From Epichloe hybrida (taxonomy: Eukaryota > Ascomycota > Sordariomycetes > Hypocreales > Clavicipitaceae): a stretch of 64,000 bases of DNA. The stretch's first letter is position 1. Each line of letters begins with the position of its first letter. Under the pieces are notes generated by a model. The model had not been told where the DNA came from, did no database searches, and worked only from the letters and a program-made list of their open reading frames with translations. The translations under genes were made by a program, and so were the position numbers. The DNA is taken from positions 1-64,000 of the forward strand of contig JAFEKR010000068.1 of NCBI GenBank assembly GCA_019022495.1. The letters run 5' to 3'. Below are positions 35,101 through 46,315 of this stretch, piece after piece.

Positions 35101-36729
35101 ATGTCCGTAGAGACCATCACTACCATCTCTCCCAACACAAACGAGGCCATCATTACCCGTACCGGTGCCTCTGCCGCCGACCTCGATCTCTTGCCCAAGG
35201 TCGCCACCGAGGCGTTCCAGACGTTCCGCAAGACCACCCTCAAGAAGCGTCAAGAAATCGTGAAAAAATTCCTCAAGGAGCTCGCCAGCCATGAAGCCGA
35301 GCTCGCCGAGGAGTTGACCGTCCAGATGGGTCGCCCAATCGCTTTCACGGGCAAGGAAATCACGACGGCCGTCAAGCGAGCCGAATATCTGCTCAAGATC
35401 AGCGACGAAGCACTCAAGGATACTGACGGCGAAGCAGAAAAGGGATTTAAACGCTTTATTCGAAAAGTCCCCGTCGGACCCGTGCTCGTGCTCTTCGCGT
35501 GGAATGCAAGTGCTTTTAGAACTAAAACACTCTGCCGTTGTTTCCAAAAATTGGACTAATTGTTGTCTCAGTACCCCTACTTGATTCTGGTAAATTCCCT
35601 GATTCCGGCAATCCTGGCGGGAAATACCGTCATCTTGAAGCCGTCCCCTCAGACGCCTACCATCGTGGAGCATGTCGCAGAATACTTCACCAAGTCTGGC
35701 CTGCCGGAGGGCGTGCTTCAGTACTTACATTGCGGCTCACCCAGTGTCATGGAAACTCTCGTGCGAGACTCGAGAATAGCTCATGTTTGCTTCACCGGAT
35801 CTGTGGCTGGCGGCCTTGCTGTTCAAAAGGCTGCTTCTGATCGCATCGTCGATGTTGGTTTAGAGCTTGGCGGCAAGGATCCTGCCTACGTCCGAGGCGA
35901 TGTCGACCTCGCTTGGGCGGCAGAGGAGATTGTTGACGGCGCCATTTTCAACTCTGGACAGAGCTGCTGCTCCCTTGAAAGAGTGTACGTGGACGAAAAA
36001 GTTCACGACGCCTTTGTCGAAGCCGTGCAAAACGTGCTCAAGGGCTACAAGCTGGGCGATCCATTCGACAAGACGACGCACGTTGGGCCCGTCATTTCCA
36101 AGCGTTCCAAAGAAACGATCGAGTCGCACATTAAAGACGCTTTGGATAAGGGCGCCAAGGATGCCACGCCGGAAAACGAGAGCTTCAGCAACCCACCACC
36201 AAAGGGCAATTTTGTGAAACCGACTTTGTTGACTGGAGTTGACCACTCCATGGCTGTCATGACGGAAGAGACATTCGGACCTGTCATTCCCGTTATGAAG
36301 GTAAAGGGCGACAGTGAAGCTATTAAGCTCATGAACGATAGTGAATTTGGCCTCACCGCTAGCATCTGGACTAAAGACACGAATAAGGGATACGACCTGG
36401 CAGAGGAAGTGGAGGCAGGCACTGTCTTTGTCAACCGCTGTGACTATCCAAGTCCGGTAAGTCTCCCCCGACGGCCAGCGTCGCATCTGTCAAGATCTTC
36501 ATCGTCGTTGATGTCTGTGACGATATGTTGCTTTCTCAAACACGAGGACCCTTTGGATTTGCCTGATCATTTTTCTCTATCCTGCTTGTGCTGACCATGC
36601 TCACACACAATCTAGGATCTTGCTTGGACAGGGTTCAAGAATTCGGGTAAGGGCCAGACTTTGGGCAGATTTGGCTTTGAGCAGTTCGTCAAATCCAAGA
36701 GCTTCCACATCAAGGACTACCCGAAATAA
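35101..36729 (+). CDS. NAD(P)+-dependent aldehyde dehydrogenase
   Basis: Oxidises aldehydes to acids; likely cytosolic, since no targeting signal is seen. Three exons: 35,101-35,505, 35,572-36,456 and 36,616-36,729, giving 467 residues, the length of the ALDH superfamily. Family landmarks: AWNYPY (the WN-x-P motif, created exactly at the first splice junction), ILKPSP with Lys158 for cofactor binding, FTGS at 209-212, LELGGKDP with general base Glu233, and NSGQSCC with nucleophile Cys267. The C terminus ends GKSF-like (KSKSFHIKDYPK). Intron 1 uses a GC donor (GCAAGT...CTCAG, 66 nt); the nearby GT at 35,510 would break the frame. Intron 2 is GTAAGT...CTAG, 159 nt. It resembles fungal succinate-semialdehyde-type and general ALDHs; substrate is not decidable. 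Confidence 0.92.
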
Positions 36730-39700
36730 GCACGTGTGCCGCTGCCATTGAAGCTGGCTGCCATTGCAATTTTGAGCCGTTGCGATCAGCGAGATCTCTC
36801 CCTTGATGCAGGGACGCTAGAGACCCATGCCTGATGGAAGTTGGTCAGCCGGAGGGATACGTTCTGGACGGGTTTGGTGCACTCACTCGGGAATTTGTAA
36901 TTCATGGTATTATGAGGCGCTACATTACAGATCTGGCACTAGATACAGTAATGATGTCTGGCCCTTGGCTTAGACTGACAAACAGATGAGGGTCCAGTTC
37001 TCTGGGGGCGCCACGTAACCCTTTGGGTTTCTAGCCGGCGTAACAACCAACCAACCAACCAGTTGATGGGCACGAACTAGGAAAAAGAAAGACAGGATCA
37101 AAACTGGAATGAAATCAGACGGCTTGTCAGCATGCATGTGGGCCACCGTACTTTAATCTCCTCGGGGAAGGCTTTCCAATTCAATTAGCTCCCATATGTT
37201 TCGAGGTTCTCGTCCCTTGGAGTCGTTTCTTTCTTTTTTCTTTTTCTTTTTGGGCCGAACAGTTTTTCCTGTTTTGCGCGCCCGGAAGCATGACTTCAGG
37301 CCGGATTCTGTGTGGCAGACTTCTGCCGCAAGCTGCCAATCTCGCTAATCTCCCTGCGTTGGTCCTTTCAGCTGGGTCGGTTGTCCATATTCAGGCCACG
37401 CTCTGTTGTTAGCTAGCTGCTCTTCAATTGCTAGTAGCGGGAGTGTGTGGCGCCAGCCAAGCACTTGTGCACCAACAACCGAGCCGGTAGTTTGGTACCT
37501 GTCGATCCAAGATTCTTCCCGTGGGATGCATCCACTACCTTAAACTGGGCATATTCGTCCATGGGGTTCCAAGGCTTCGTTGCAACGGGATGGGTGAGCC
37601 TCCCGGCAATGGCTCAATGCTTCAAATCCACGGAGCCTCGTCAGTCACTCGTTGGCAACTATGTCGTGTCTCTCCACGGAGGCACAGAGTGCATGCGCAT
37701 GCTAGTCCTCGCTAAAAGGGTAAGACACGTTCGCCACCACAAAGGCGAGGGATCCCTCATGTTGAATTTGTCCTGGCCACCAAGACTCCAATATTTGCTA
37801 GTGGCTAGGGCGTCATGGCCTTTTGAGGCTATCGGTTCCAACGGCTCTCAAAGTAACGCATTGACTTGACGTGTACGGAGCAAGTCTTGTTAAATCACAA
37901 TTCAATATCTATGGGGACCGGAATTTCCGGCTGACATCGGCTTGTTGGTCGCACCAGAAACAAAAAAAAAGTCACCTCGTCCCGGGCCCTTGGGTTGGTG
38001 TCGCTATTTTATGGCCAGTCCGTGGCACCGTGGCACCGTGGCACCGTGTCGCAAAGAAGACGAGATGTACTCCGTTCTCGGTATGTCCTTTGCAAAGCTG
38101 GGTCCATCTTGTCAACAAAAAGTTCGTGTTTGTCGCTGTTCAATCCTATGCTGGCGCGGTGAGCACTCCGTATTACAGCGTATTACAGCACATGCCAATG
38201 CGTGCGTGGCCCGGATGTATGTACATGTAGATGCTGCTGCCCGTACGGACTGCAGTATAGTACTCCGTATATCCGTGACATGTCTGTGTGTGGCCCTTCC
38301 TGCATACGTGTGTATGTATGTAATCCGTAATCCGTAATCCGTATCTGTGCTTGCATCATCAATCATCAACCATCATGCACCCTGCCATGAGCGGCGTTGC
38401 GATATGATTTGCAGACTATCCGGGCGTCCGTTGATCATGCCACGATCATGCCATGATGATGCCATGATGATGCCGACGCCCGTGTCTGGTACCGCTGAAT
38501 TCCAGCCAGCTCCGAGGGCCACGTATTGAGCCTGAGCCATGGAGGGTGAATGAAGGTTCATGACCCGAACCCTACTGCATTCCAGCACAAAGCCACGGAG
38601 CCACTATAACAGTAACTGCAACTGGACCCGTGCAGTGCTCTGTGACACCGTCGCATTAACATAACAGCATGCTGGGCTGTAATATGGGCTGTGTGGGCTG
38701 TGTGGGCTGTATGCAGTCCAGGCCATCCGGAATGGATTCTTGACATATTGTGGTGCACCGGCTGCAGGATGGCCCCAGCGGCGAAACGTCTGAGTCTGAG
38801 GGAAGAGATGAGAAACAGAAACGCGAGCGATTTGTTTCTCTCTCCATTCATCTCGGTCCTTGCGGTGGGCTCAGCCTGGCTCCTCCTTCCTTGTGCGAGG
38901 CTGCACCGCACACCACACACGAATCATCGTGAACGGGGTCCGGGGAGGTGTCAACAACCGTCAATTCGCTACTTGATTCCCAGGTGCCCAACTCCTGCCC
39001 GTCACGTACCCGTTTGGGTCAAACAGAGTCTGGCCGTGACCTGGGCAGTACTCGGTGGTCAGGTACACGCTGACCCCCCCCCAGGGCCCCCAACCCCTTA
39101 TGCACCCATCGCACCCCCCTTCCTTCCTGTTCGGGTCAACAGCAGCGCGCCTTCTCGTTCCGTCTTGCTTCCACATGGGTCAAGACTCAATTTCATCTTC
39201 GCAGCGCAATCTTTGATCTATGTGGTTTGACGCCAATGCAAGACGCTGATATGTGTCACCAAGATCCTCATCCTTGGGGACGGAGTGAGCCGAACTTGAA
39301 TTTGTGACGACGCATGAACGACAGGAAGCGACCGACAGGCCAATCGACGCACGCGGCCTTTGTTGCTCTGCCTGATGTGTCATGTGTTTGCGAGAGGACA
39401 CGAGAGGACAGCATCAACAGCATCTCGTCGGCTCATGGGCCAGATGGCTCGACGATAACTTCTTACGGATTCAAACGTCCTTGGTCACCATCCATCTCAT
39501 CATTGGACCGGCCGATGTCTTGTTCAGGGTTCCTCACGCTGGCACTCGGCGCACTCGGCGCACATGGTTACTCCTCCCTCACTTCGCTGCGAATGTATCT
39601 AATGTATTCTCCACACGCCCCCCGGTTCATCGGACTCCACGTCCAGATCTCAAACAAGCCTTACTATAATTATTAGCGTCTCATTCTCGGTACGGTTGCG

Positions 39701-40486
39701 ACCTGAGCTACGTGGTACCAGTTGAACCAGACCCAGAGTCTCCCAGAGTCTCTCAAATAGCCAAACAGCAGAATAGCCCGCCCCTTCGACACATGCCTGA
39801 CGGAACGAACAACAATACGTACTTTGGCCATGCCATGATATATGAGGTTATTCCCCTCCACCTCTCCAGCCCGGCAGTCTCGCTCCCCATCCCATCCAAG
39901 CATCAGGCTCGGTCTAGGCTCTCTCTCTCTCCCCCTCTCTCCCTTCCTCCCTCCCCTTCACTTCCCTACTTTATCCTTCCGCCAGACTAGCAGTCGGCGT
40001 GTCACTCGTTTGGATTTGTCCGTCTCAGACATAGCTTAGCCATCTAGTCCCTCGTCTCTCGTGTTTTTCAGCAGCACAGTACTTCTCTTTTCTTTTTCTT
40101 TTTCTTTTTCCTCTTCTTTTCGGCCTGCCGACTTAGCTCGCACCATCTTAGCTACTGAACCCTTACTCTATCGCTCCGCACCATCAACTATTTTGGCTTC
40201 GATTGACACAAACATTCTGGACCCTGAAAATCGTTCCAGATATCTGGTAATTTCCAACCAGACCGCGGCCCCCAATTACGCCAAAAAAAAGTCTGAAACA
40301 CCGAGGCCTGGACACTGATCGACCCGTACATCATTATCCCGTTGGCCTACAATCACCTTGCGCCATTACTATCACCAGTATCAAGTTACTTGAATCTTAT
40401 ATAATCCCCCGACGATAGCCACTCTGCGTCACCGCCTCTCCATCAGAGTCCTCCTCTCTGGAGAATACCCAAGGCACGTTCCATAT
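36730..40486. other. 3.7-kb gene-poor interval with short tandem repeats
   Basis: Base composition is normal (not RIPed), yet no reading frame here shows conserved motifs or a convincing exon structure; frames up to about 180 codons overlap on both strands and look accidental. Small repeats are scattered: GTGGCACC units (38,022-38,050), TCCGTAA units (38,322-38,343), ATGCCATGATG units (38,430-38,473), GGGCTGTGT units (38,685-38,713). A long CT-rich stretch with a run of TTTTCT units (39,910-40,120) is a typical strong fungal promoter or leader for the gene at 40,511. A non-coding RNA or a diverged gene cannot be excluded. Confidence 0.55.
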
Positions 40487-40510
40487 ATGCACATCAAGCA
40501 AAACATCATC

Positions 40511-40971
40511 ATGTTATGTACCCGTCTTCAGAGCATGATCCGCGACCGCGCGAGGAAACAGCGACGAGAAGTCGAGATTGTAAGCTTCCCGCCTCCTCTC
40601 TCTACGGAAACTTGACTCAAGTTCCGATGCCTGAAAGCACCGCACTAACAATCTATCCACAGTCGGCCCCATTCGGTCTGAAGCGTGAGCCCGTCAGCTT
40701 GCCCGGCGTCTCCCAAGAGGAGTAAGTTTGCCCACGTGCGGTTTCATCACCACATCTTTGCTTGACTAACCAGCCGAACAGAATCGACATCCTCCGCGAA
40801 AAGGCTGCTGCATCCCAAATCGGGGTACTTGAGTTACGATCTGAATCGCCGTCTGAATACGAGTACCATAAAATATCCCGACCATCTTCACGTCTTCGAC
40901 CGGCTTTGGTATCATCCAACAGTGATGTGTCAGGGTCTGAAAAGGCTGAAGCGCGGCCTCTTTGGTACTGA
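40511..40971 (+). CDS. Small three-exon conserved-type protein of unknown function
   Basis: Three exons (40,511-40,579, 40,663-40,721, 40,782-40,971) give 105 residues. The introns are 83 and 60 nt with donors GTAAGC and GTAAGT, branch points CTAAC, and acceptors CACAG and AACAG; reading phase is preserved across both. The protein starts MLCTRLQSMIRDRARKQRRE (basic), continues SAPFGLKREPVSLPGVSQEE, then IDILREKAAASQIGVLELRS, with a Ser-rich tail. An in-frame ATG at 40,487 would add 8 residues; 40,511 has the better Kozak context (A at -3). No named family is recognised. The neat splice signals are the main argument that it is real. Confidence 0.72.
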
Positions 40972-42068
40972 AGATCGATAGAGGCGCATTATGCAGCAAA
41001 ACTCACACGACTGTGCCGCACGTGGGAGGCGGCCCCTGTACCAACATGTCGGATTATCTCGGCTTTCCTCTGTATAGCGTGGTAATGGTTTTTTATTCCT
41101 TGGGTCGGAACCGGAGCAACATGATGTTCTACCATGTAGGATGGAATGGACGGGGCGTATAGGAACTCTCTCGAATTGGAGAGCTGTTGAAGGACCAGGA
41201 AGGTCTCGCAGGAAAGGATTGGGGCGGGAACAAAGAAGGCGCAAGGAGAATTCCTTTCTTTGGTGCTCTGCAGGACGCATCACCTAATTCAACTACTCAG
41301 GTAGCGTAACTAACTAATAAGCGGTTCTGGTAACTGACAACAAACTTCTGCAGCCAAGTTACAACGGAACTTGGCCCGCAATGGTACGTGACAACATGAA
41401 AAATCCCACCATGACGAATTTCCCGCCTTTATCCCCATCTCCAGATCAGCAACGAGCGTGTAAGCGTGTAAGCGGGTAACCGAACGATGCGTCCCTCCAA
41501 AAACTCTGATGCCGAATGAAAAACATCCCATATCCACATATCCCATCGTCATGATCAAGACCATGATCAAGACCCTTGCCTTTCCACAAACCTTTTCTTC
41601 TTCTTTTTCTCTTGTATTGCTATTTATGTATGAAAAATAAAGGAACAAAATCAAAGCAGTAACAGCTCAAGAGAACTACGACGCGCGCACTCGACCGCCC
41701 CAAACGGCCAAGCACGCGCGGAAATCGCCGCAGCGGCTCCCCCGGTCGGTCCACTCGGGACGGGCCATGACCCGGCTGAGCGCCATCCAGATGTGCCCGG
41801 GCCCGGGGTCGTGCAGAGGTCCGGCGCGGACAAGATCGGGGTGCCGTTTGTGAAGAAGCGCTCGTGAAGGGAAGGAAGGGTGTGTGGGTTTGATCTTGGC
41901 TATATAGGGAGCGGTGGTTGATTGATTTGCTTACGGAAAGTGGCGGACGGACTGGTGATGGGGGTAAAGGGGGGGGTGAGAAGGCAAAGCACGCGGTTGT
42001 GATGATGTGGTGCATCGTGAAGACATGGTCGTTCGGATTTCTCCCCATGTTGACGTTGACTTATTCAT
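40972..42068. other. Intergenic region, one GC-rich open block of uncertain status
   Basis: About 1.1 kb between the small gene and the 3' end of erg8. A GC-rich block (about 41,660-41,868) is open on the plus strand in a frame ending ...SGADKIGVPFVKKRS before TGA, and in other frames on the minus strand. No start or splice pattern makes a complete gene. Otherwise nothing supported. Confidence 0.4.
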
Positions 42069-43604
42069 CTACAGCCACCCCTCGTATATATCCAGGTTCT
42101 CGCATCTGACGCCCTCCATCTCCCCCTTGACCCCCAGCAGCGTCACCTTGGAGTCCTTCTCGCGGCTCCATTGCGCAATCCTCTCCTCGACACGGGCTTT
42201 GGTTTCCTCGTCGTCGTTCAGCACCAGGGCTAGGGCATCGTACCCGCCTGCGCCGGGGACGACTCCGCCATACACGCCGTCGATCTTGCTGATGGCGTCG
42301 AGCAGCTCGGTCTGTGAGTCGGGCTCGATGGGCACGTCGCTCAGCCGTCCCATCTCCCTGATCAGCGCCCTGACCTCGTTGATGGCCTCGGGAAGCTCCG
42401 GGAGACTTGCATCATCTCTCAACTTGGCGGCGAGGTCGTCGTTGCGGCGTTGCAGATCATCCCACAGCTTGCCAGAGGCTTGGCTGTCCCGGCTTCGCCA
42501 GGCAAGCACCTTCTTCACCATGCCCACCGTTTGGCTCCCGCAGTCCACGTCGCACATGCGCAGTGCTACGCCCTTGGGAACACCCAGACCTCCTGTCTGG
42601 ACTTGGACGTCCCACTCTAGCCCGTCCACCACGGATGCTAGCCTTTCGCTGAATCCTGGAGCTCCGACTTCGGGTAGCTGGCTCAACAGCTCTGGGGAAA
42701 ACCTTCTGTACAGGCATGACCCGTACACGGCGGCTGCGACGTCGAACCCAGACCCGACTTTGCCCTGAGCCGCACAGTGCGCTGCCTGAGCAAGGTTATG
42801 GAGCGTGCGCTGACCAGACGTTGATGTGACGTCGAAGAGACTCAATGGAAGGTAATGGCTGAGCAGGGATGCAGTGAGGGAGGTGACCAGCGCGGCAGAC
42901 GATCCCAGGCCAGTCTTGTTGGCGCCACTCAGCGGCACCGTGAATTTGGAAAACCGCCCGGGTCGGTCCGTCAATGGCGTAGTCCGAGAGTAGTAGTCGT
43001 TGTCGGCGAGGATGATGAGGCGCGAGGAACTCAGGCTTTGCCATGAGTGCTGGTTCTGAAGCCGGGAGATGTAAGTGAGAGCGTAGCTGAGCGTCGTTTC
43101 GACAAATGAGTTCTTCTGAATAGCAGAACCGCTGAAGATATTCCATATCAGTATGCGTTTCCGTCAAAACTCAAACACGTCGGAAAGACTTGCAAAACAA
43201 AACAAGTCAAGACAAGACAAGACAAGACGAGACAAAAAGCCAATCTCTTGAAATGGACGTCTCGTCTCCCCATACTGCCCGGCAAAACCCCACCCCCTGA
43301 TGAGGAACCATGTTAGCAGGCACCATCAGACTCACACTTGCAACTGCGTCACCTTGATACCGCCTCCCTCCGGCGCCAAATGATATCCATACCGCCACTG
43401 TGCCTCCAGGAACTGCGGGCTGTCGACAACAATCTCATTCAACTGCACTCCTGGGCTGGTGTGAATCTCCCCTGCAATGACATTGATTCTGGCACTCAGA
43501 CCGAAGACAAGCCCGGAGTGCTTCCTGTCAAGGACCAGATATCCTCCCGCGAGGAGGACTTTACCCGGCGCGGAGACTGCCACGGTCGGACGCTTGGACG
43601 CCAT
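42069..43604 (-). CDS. erg8: Phosphomevalonate kinase (GHMP kinase)
   Basis: Phosphorylates mevalonate-5-phosphate to the diphosphate in the mevalonate pathway feeding ergosterol, dolichol and prenyl groups; cytosolic. Two exons, 43,604-43,336 and 43,131-42,069, with a 204-nt GTGAGT...TTCAG intron, give 443 residues. All three GHMP motifs are visible: APGKVLLAGGYLVL (12-25), the ATP-binding GLGSSAALV (164-172), and PGAGGYDALALVL (382-394). ADNDYYS and GSGFDVAAAVYGS are further Erg8 hallmarks. Length is slightly below the usual 450-480. The intron contains an AAGAC-type microsatellite (on the plus strand, 43,201-43,236). The neighbouring PPR gene lies upstream in the same orientation. Confidence 0.93.
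43201..43236. repeat. AAGAC microsatellite inside the erg8 intron
   Basis: About six 5-bp units (CAAGT/CAAGA type) in a row on the plus strand, wholly within the intron, so length changes would not alter the protein. Confidence 0.8.
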
Positions 43605-44569
43605 TGCTGTGTGATCTTGCTTTCGCGGTGAGGTTCTCTACAACGTCTTGGTCTTGTATGGAAATGAGGGGGTCGTTCGGGGAAGCTTGCCAGTGAGAAT
43701 TTTTTGGACAGTTTGATGAAGCAACTGGTGGGGTTAAGCGGCGAGGCTAGGCAAAATTTTGCAGCTTGGTCTCAGCTGGACAGACACGAATATTGCCAAG
43801 GTACAAGAGCCATGCAAGTCAGTTAGAGATTGGGATGACGGTGTCGTCTGCAATTGAGTTTGCCTGATCATCAACTCGATGTGGAAGCTCATCGCGGGTG
43901 GGGAGCCCGCACAGTGCCAATGGATATGACAATGTTTCCCGCACAGTGCGGCTACCTCATGACCGCCACACAATCAATCCACGACCCTGTCACGACTCAC
44001 GGCCCTGGATGTTTGGCGGTCACCAACTTCCTCCATTGACCCCAGCCAACGGCTAGTATTTAGCAAGGATATTAAATCTTTATCAACTTTGATTTTTGGA
44101 TCTATTTGACGCAAGCAGCAGGACCATGTCCCTAATCTGTTGTGGAATACTCCACGACCTCCCGAATCCTGTCCCCCCGAATCCTGTCCCGATGACCCCC
44201 GATGCTGCTTCATAATGGCCTTTTTTTTTTCCATGCCGAGTGGAGATGAGTCTATAACCAGGTGTAAAACAAACACCAAATCCAATGCCAGTCCTTACCA
44301 AGTATACCCCAAAGCCTACCCAGAGGCCTTCCCAAGTTTTTCAAATGACCAGAAAGAAAAAACCGCCGTGCTAATACATGTTAACCATAAATGCAGGAAT
44401 ATCCATGACAAGCAGCTCAACAACGACTTCCAATATAGACAGTTGCGACACCCCGATAAAACCTCTTCCAATTAATGCACTAGGGTATCAAAACAAGAGG
44501 CTCAAAAGACAAAGGAGACTATCCGTCTCTTTTCAACAATATCGCCAGTAGCAAAAAAGAACCCCAATC
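43605..44569. other. Intergenic region between erg8 promoter and PPR gene 3' end
   Basis: 965 bp, normal composition, with a 12-bp CCGAATCCTGTCC direct repeat near 44,160-44,190 and a T-run at 44,220. No supported gene; it contains the erg8 promoter. Confidence 0.6.
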
Positions 44570-46243
44570 TTACTCGGCGGAAGCTTCCTGACCACCGCCA
44601 AGAAGCTCCAAAACTTTGTTCACCACGGCAGTGGGATAGCCACGAGTGAGCATTTCACCCACCACAGCCTTGGCCTGCTCGCGTTGCTCGATGGCCAGGA
44701 AAGCACGCGTCATAGCCTCGTAAGTGCTAGGCTCGCGCTTTTCTCGAACGACAGCATCGTATATTTTCTGTGCCTTGTCAATGTTCTTCTGGGCAGCCCA
44801 GCCATGAATCAGAGTGTTGGCGATATATGGCGTTAGCTCGACTCGGTTCTTTCGCATCTGAAGGAGTATTGCTTCAGTATCCTCGACCTGGTGATTGGCT
44901 ACCATGGCTTCGAAGAGCGCCTGGTACAGGCTCGCATTGACGGAAACGAGAGAATCGCTGACTACAGACTCGAAGAGCTTCTTGGCTCCTTCCATGTCGT
45001 GAAGAACACATCCCCGGGCATGAATGAGTGACGCGTAGTGAACAGGTTCAGGTTTACCAGAGGCACGGATCATTCCCAAGACCTTCTCGGCGGCAGCCAT
45101 ATCGACAGGCTCCAGAGTGGCATGAGTGTCGATGAGAAGCTTGAAGGTATGCGATGTAGGGGCAATACCCTTGGCCTTCATGCGCTCATAATATGCAAGA
45201 ACCTTGGTCTTGTCACGCTTCGTGGTGAGGAAAAATTGCATCATGCTGTTATACGGGGCAGGCCGAGCTTTGTAGTTCGGCATAGCCTCCATCTCGTCAA
45301 ACAGCTCCTCAGCAAACTTCTCGTCACTGACGCGGCAGAGAGCGTTGACGATTGTACCATAAGTGACAGAAGTCGGCTTGATGTCCAGGGCTCTCATCTC
45401 TGCGAAGTAAAACAGACAGTCGTCGATGCGACGAGCCTTGCCCAGTTTGCCAATGAGAGCGTTGTACAAGAAGGAACTAGGTTCGACACCCTCGGACTTG
45501 GCTCTGTGAAATATGCGAACAGCTTCAGAGGCCTCGTCAAAAGTCTTGGTCGAGTCTTTCAGTGTTGTGATGTAAAGTCCATATGTGTTTGCAGACGGGG
45601 TGGCTCCCATTTCCAAAAGTTCCTGATGGTATTGCTCGGCACGGCCACGGTTGCCCATGGTTAAGCAAGAACCAACCATGGCGTCCAAGATCGAAGACCA
45701 ACCATAACGAACAATGGAATATTGAGGCATGAGTGGCATGTCAGCCCGGGCCATGGCGAGAATCTCGTGGCACAATTCCATCTTGCCCTCTCTGGCGGCG
45801 GCAGAGATGAGCTTCGCGTATGTGATGTAGCGAGGATGACGACCAGCGCGGCGAATGTTCCGGAATCGGCCAAGGGCTTCGTTCAGGCGGGAGTTCTTTC
45901 GACCTTGTGAGCCCTCGAGGTCATCGGCAATGAGGGAGGATCCTTTGAAATCCGTGGTGTGTGCATAAGGGTCAAAATTGTCCTCGAAGCTAGATACCGA
46001 GTTCGTTGACATAAAGGGGGGGCTGTTGAGAGTCTGTGAGGGCATGGACGATATTTGGGATGTCACTTCACGAGGATCCGTGATTCCACGGCTTTCCATA
46101 TAACGATGAATGAAGTCGGCGCCCTCGTCAATTTCTCCATTAACTTGTGTGCTATTTATTATAGGAAAAGGGGCCTTAATTAGGGTTATTAGCGAAGAGG
46201 CCACATATGCTAACGCTAACCGTAGCGCGGTCAGGCTAGACAT
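44570..46243 (-). CDS. 5'-truncated mitochondrial PPR protein fused to LTR-derived start
   Basis: The minus-strand frame of 557 codons encodes the C-terminal half of a large fungal pentatricopeptide-repeat protein. About nine to ten 35-residue helical repeats run from residue 130 to 550 (for example NTYGLYITTLKD, SFLYNALIGKLGKARR, SVTYGTIVNALCR, PYIANTLIHGWAAQKN), ending LELLGGGQEASAE. Such proteins act in mitochondrial RNA maturation or translation (Cya5-like group) and are usually about twice as long, with a targeting peptide that is absent here. The first 31 residues (to about 46,150) are translated from a copia A LTR; native PPR sequence starts at TQVNGEIDEGADF. The PPR part is not RIPed and is stop-free. 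Either a chimeric gene started from the LTR or a 5' remnant that is no longer made. Confidence 0.8.
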   Translation of the reverse strand: MSSLTALRLALAYVASSLITLIKAPFPIINSTQVNGEIDEGADFIHRYMESRGITDPREVTSQISSMPSQTLNSPPFMSTNSVSSFEDNFDPYAHTTDFKGSSLIADDLEGSQGRKNSRLNEALGRFRNIRRAGRHPRYITYAKLISAAAREGKMELCHEILAMARADMPLMPQYSIVRYGWSSILDAMVGSCLTMGNRGRAEQYHQELLEMGATPSANTYGLYITTLKDSTKTFDEASEAVRIFHRAKSEGVEPSSFLYNALIGKLGKARRIDDCLFYFAEMRALDIKPTSVTYGTIVNALCRVSDEKFAEELFDEMEAMPNYKARPAPYNSMMQFFLTTKRDKTKVLAYYERMKAKGIAPTSHTFKLLIDTHATLEPVDMAAAEKVLGMIRASGKPEPVHYASLIHARGCVLHDMEGAKKLFESVVSDSLVSVNASLYQALFEAMVANHQVEDTEAILLQMRKNRVELTPYIANTLIHGWAAQKNIDKAQKIYDAVVREKREPSTYEAMTRAFLAIEQREQAKAVVGEMLTRGYPTAVVNKVLELLGGGQEASAE

Positions 46244-46315
46244 GTGGGTCCGCGATGCAACGCGCCTAGCTAATCAGAGGCGCGTAGCCTTATTAATATT
46301 ATGCTTATTCTAACA
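46150..46315 (-). repeat. Truncated 3' LTR of copia A2, joined to the PPR gene
   Basis: The minus strand reads TGTTAGAATAAGC from 46,315 and matches the first ~166 bp of the copia A LTR up to AATAAATAGC, where it stops and PPR coding sequence begins. The 3' ~130 bp of the LTR is missing, so a deletion or recombination followed insertion. The polypurine tract AAAAAGAGAGAG lies just upstream on the minus strand. Confidence 0.85.

Noticed and set aside
37447..37869. Frame of 140 codons in the gene-poor interval
   Set aside because: It begins with GTG, has no conserved motif, and competing frames overlap it on both strands.
40061..40318. 85-codon frame starting MFFSSTVLLFSFSFSF as a secreted protein
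   Set aside because: The hydrophobic start is only the TTTTCT repeat of a pyrimidine-rich promoter; it lies in the probable leader of the small gene at 40,511.
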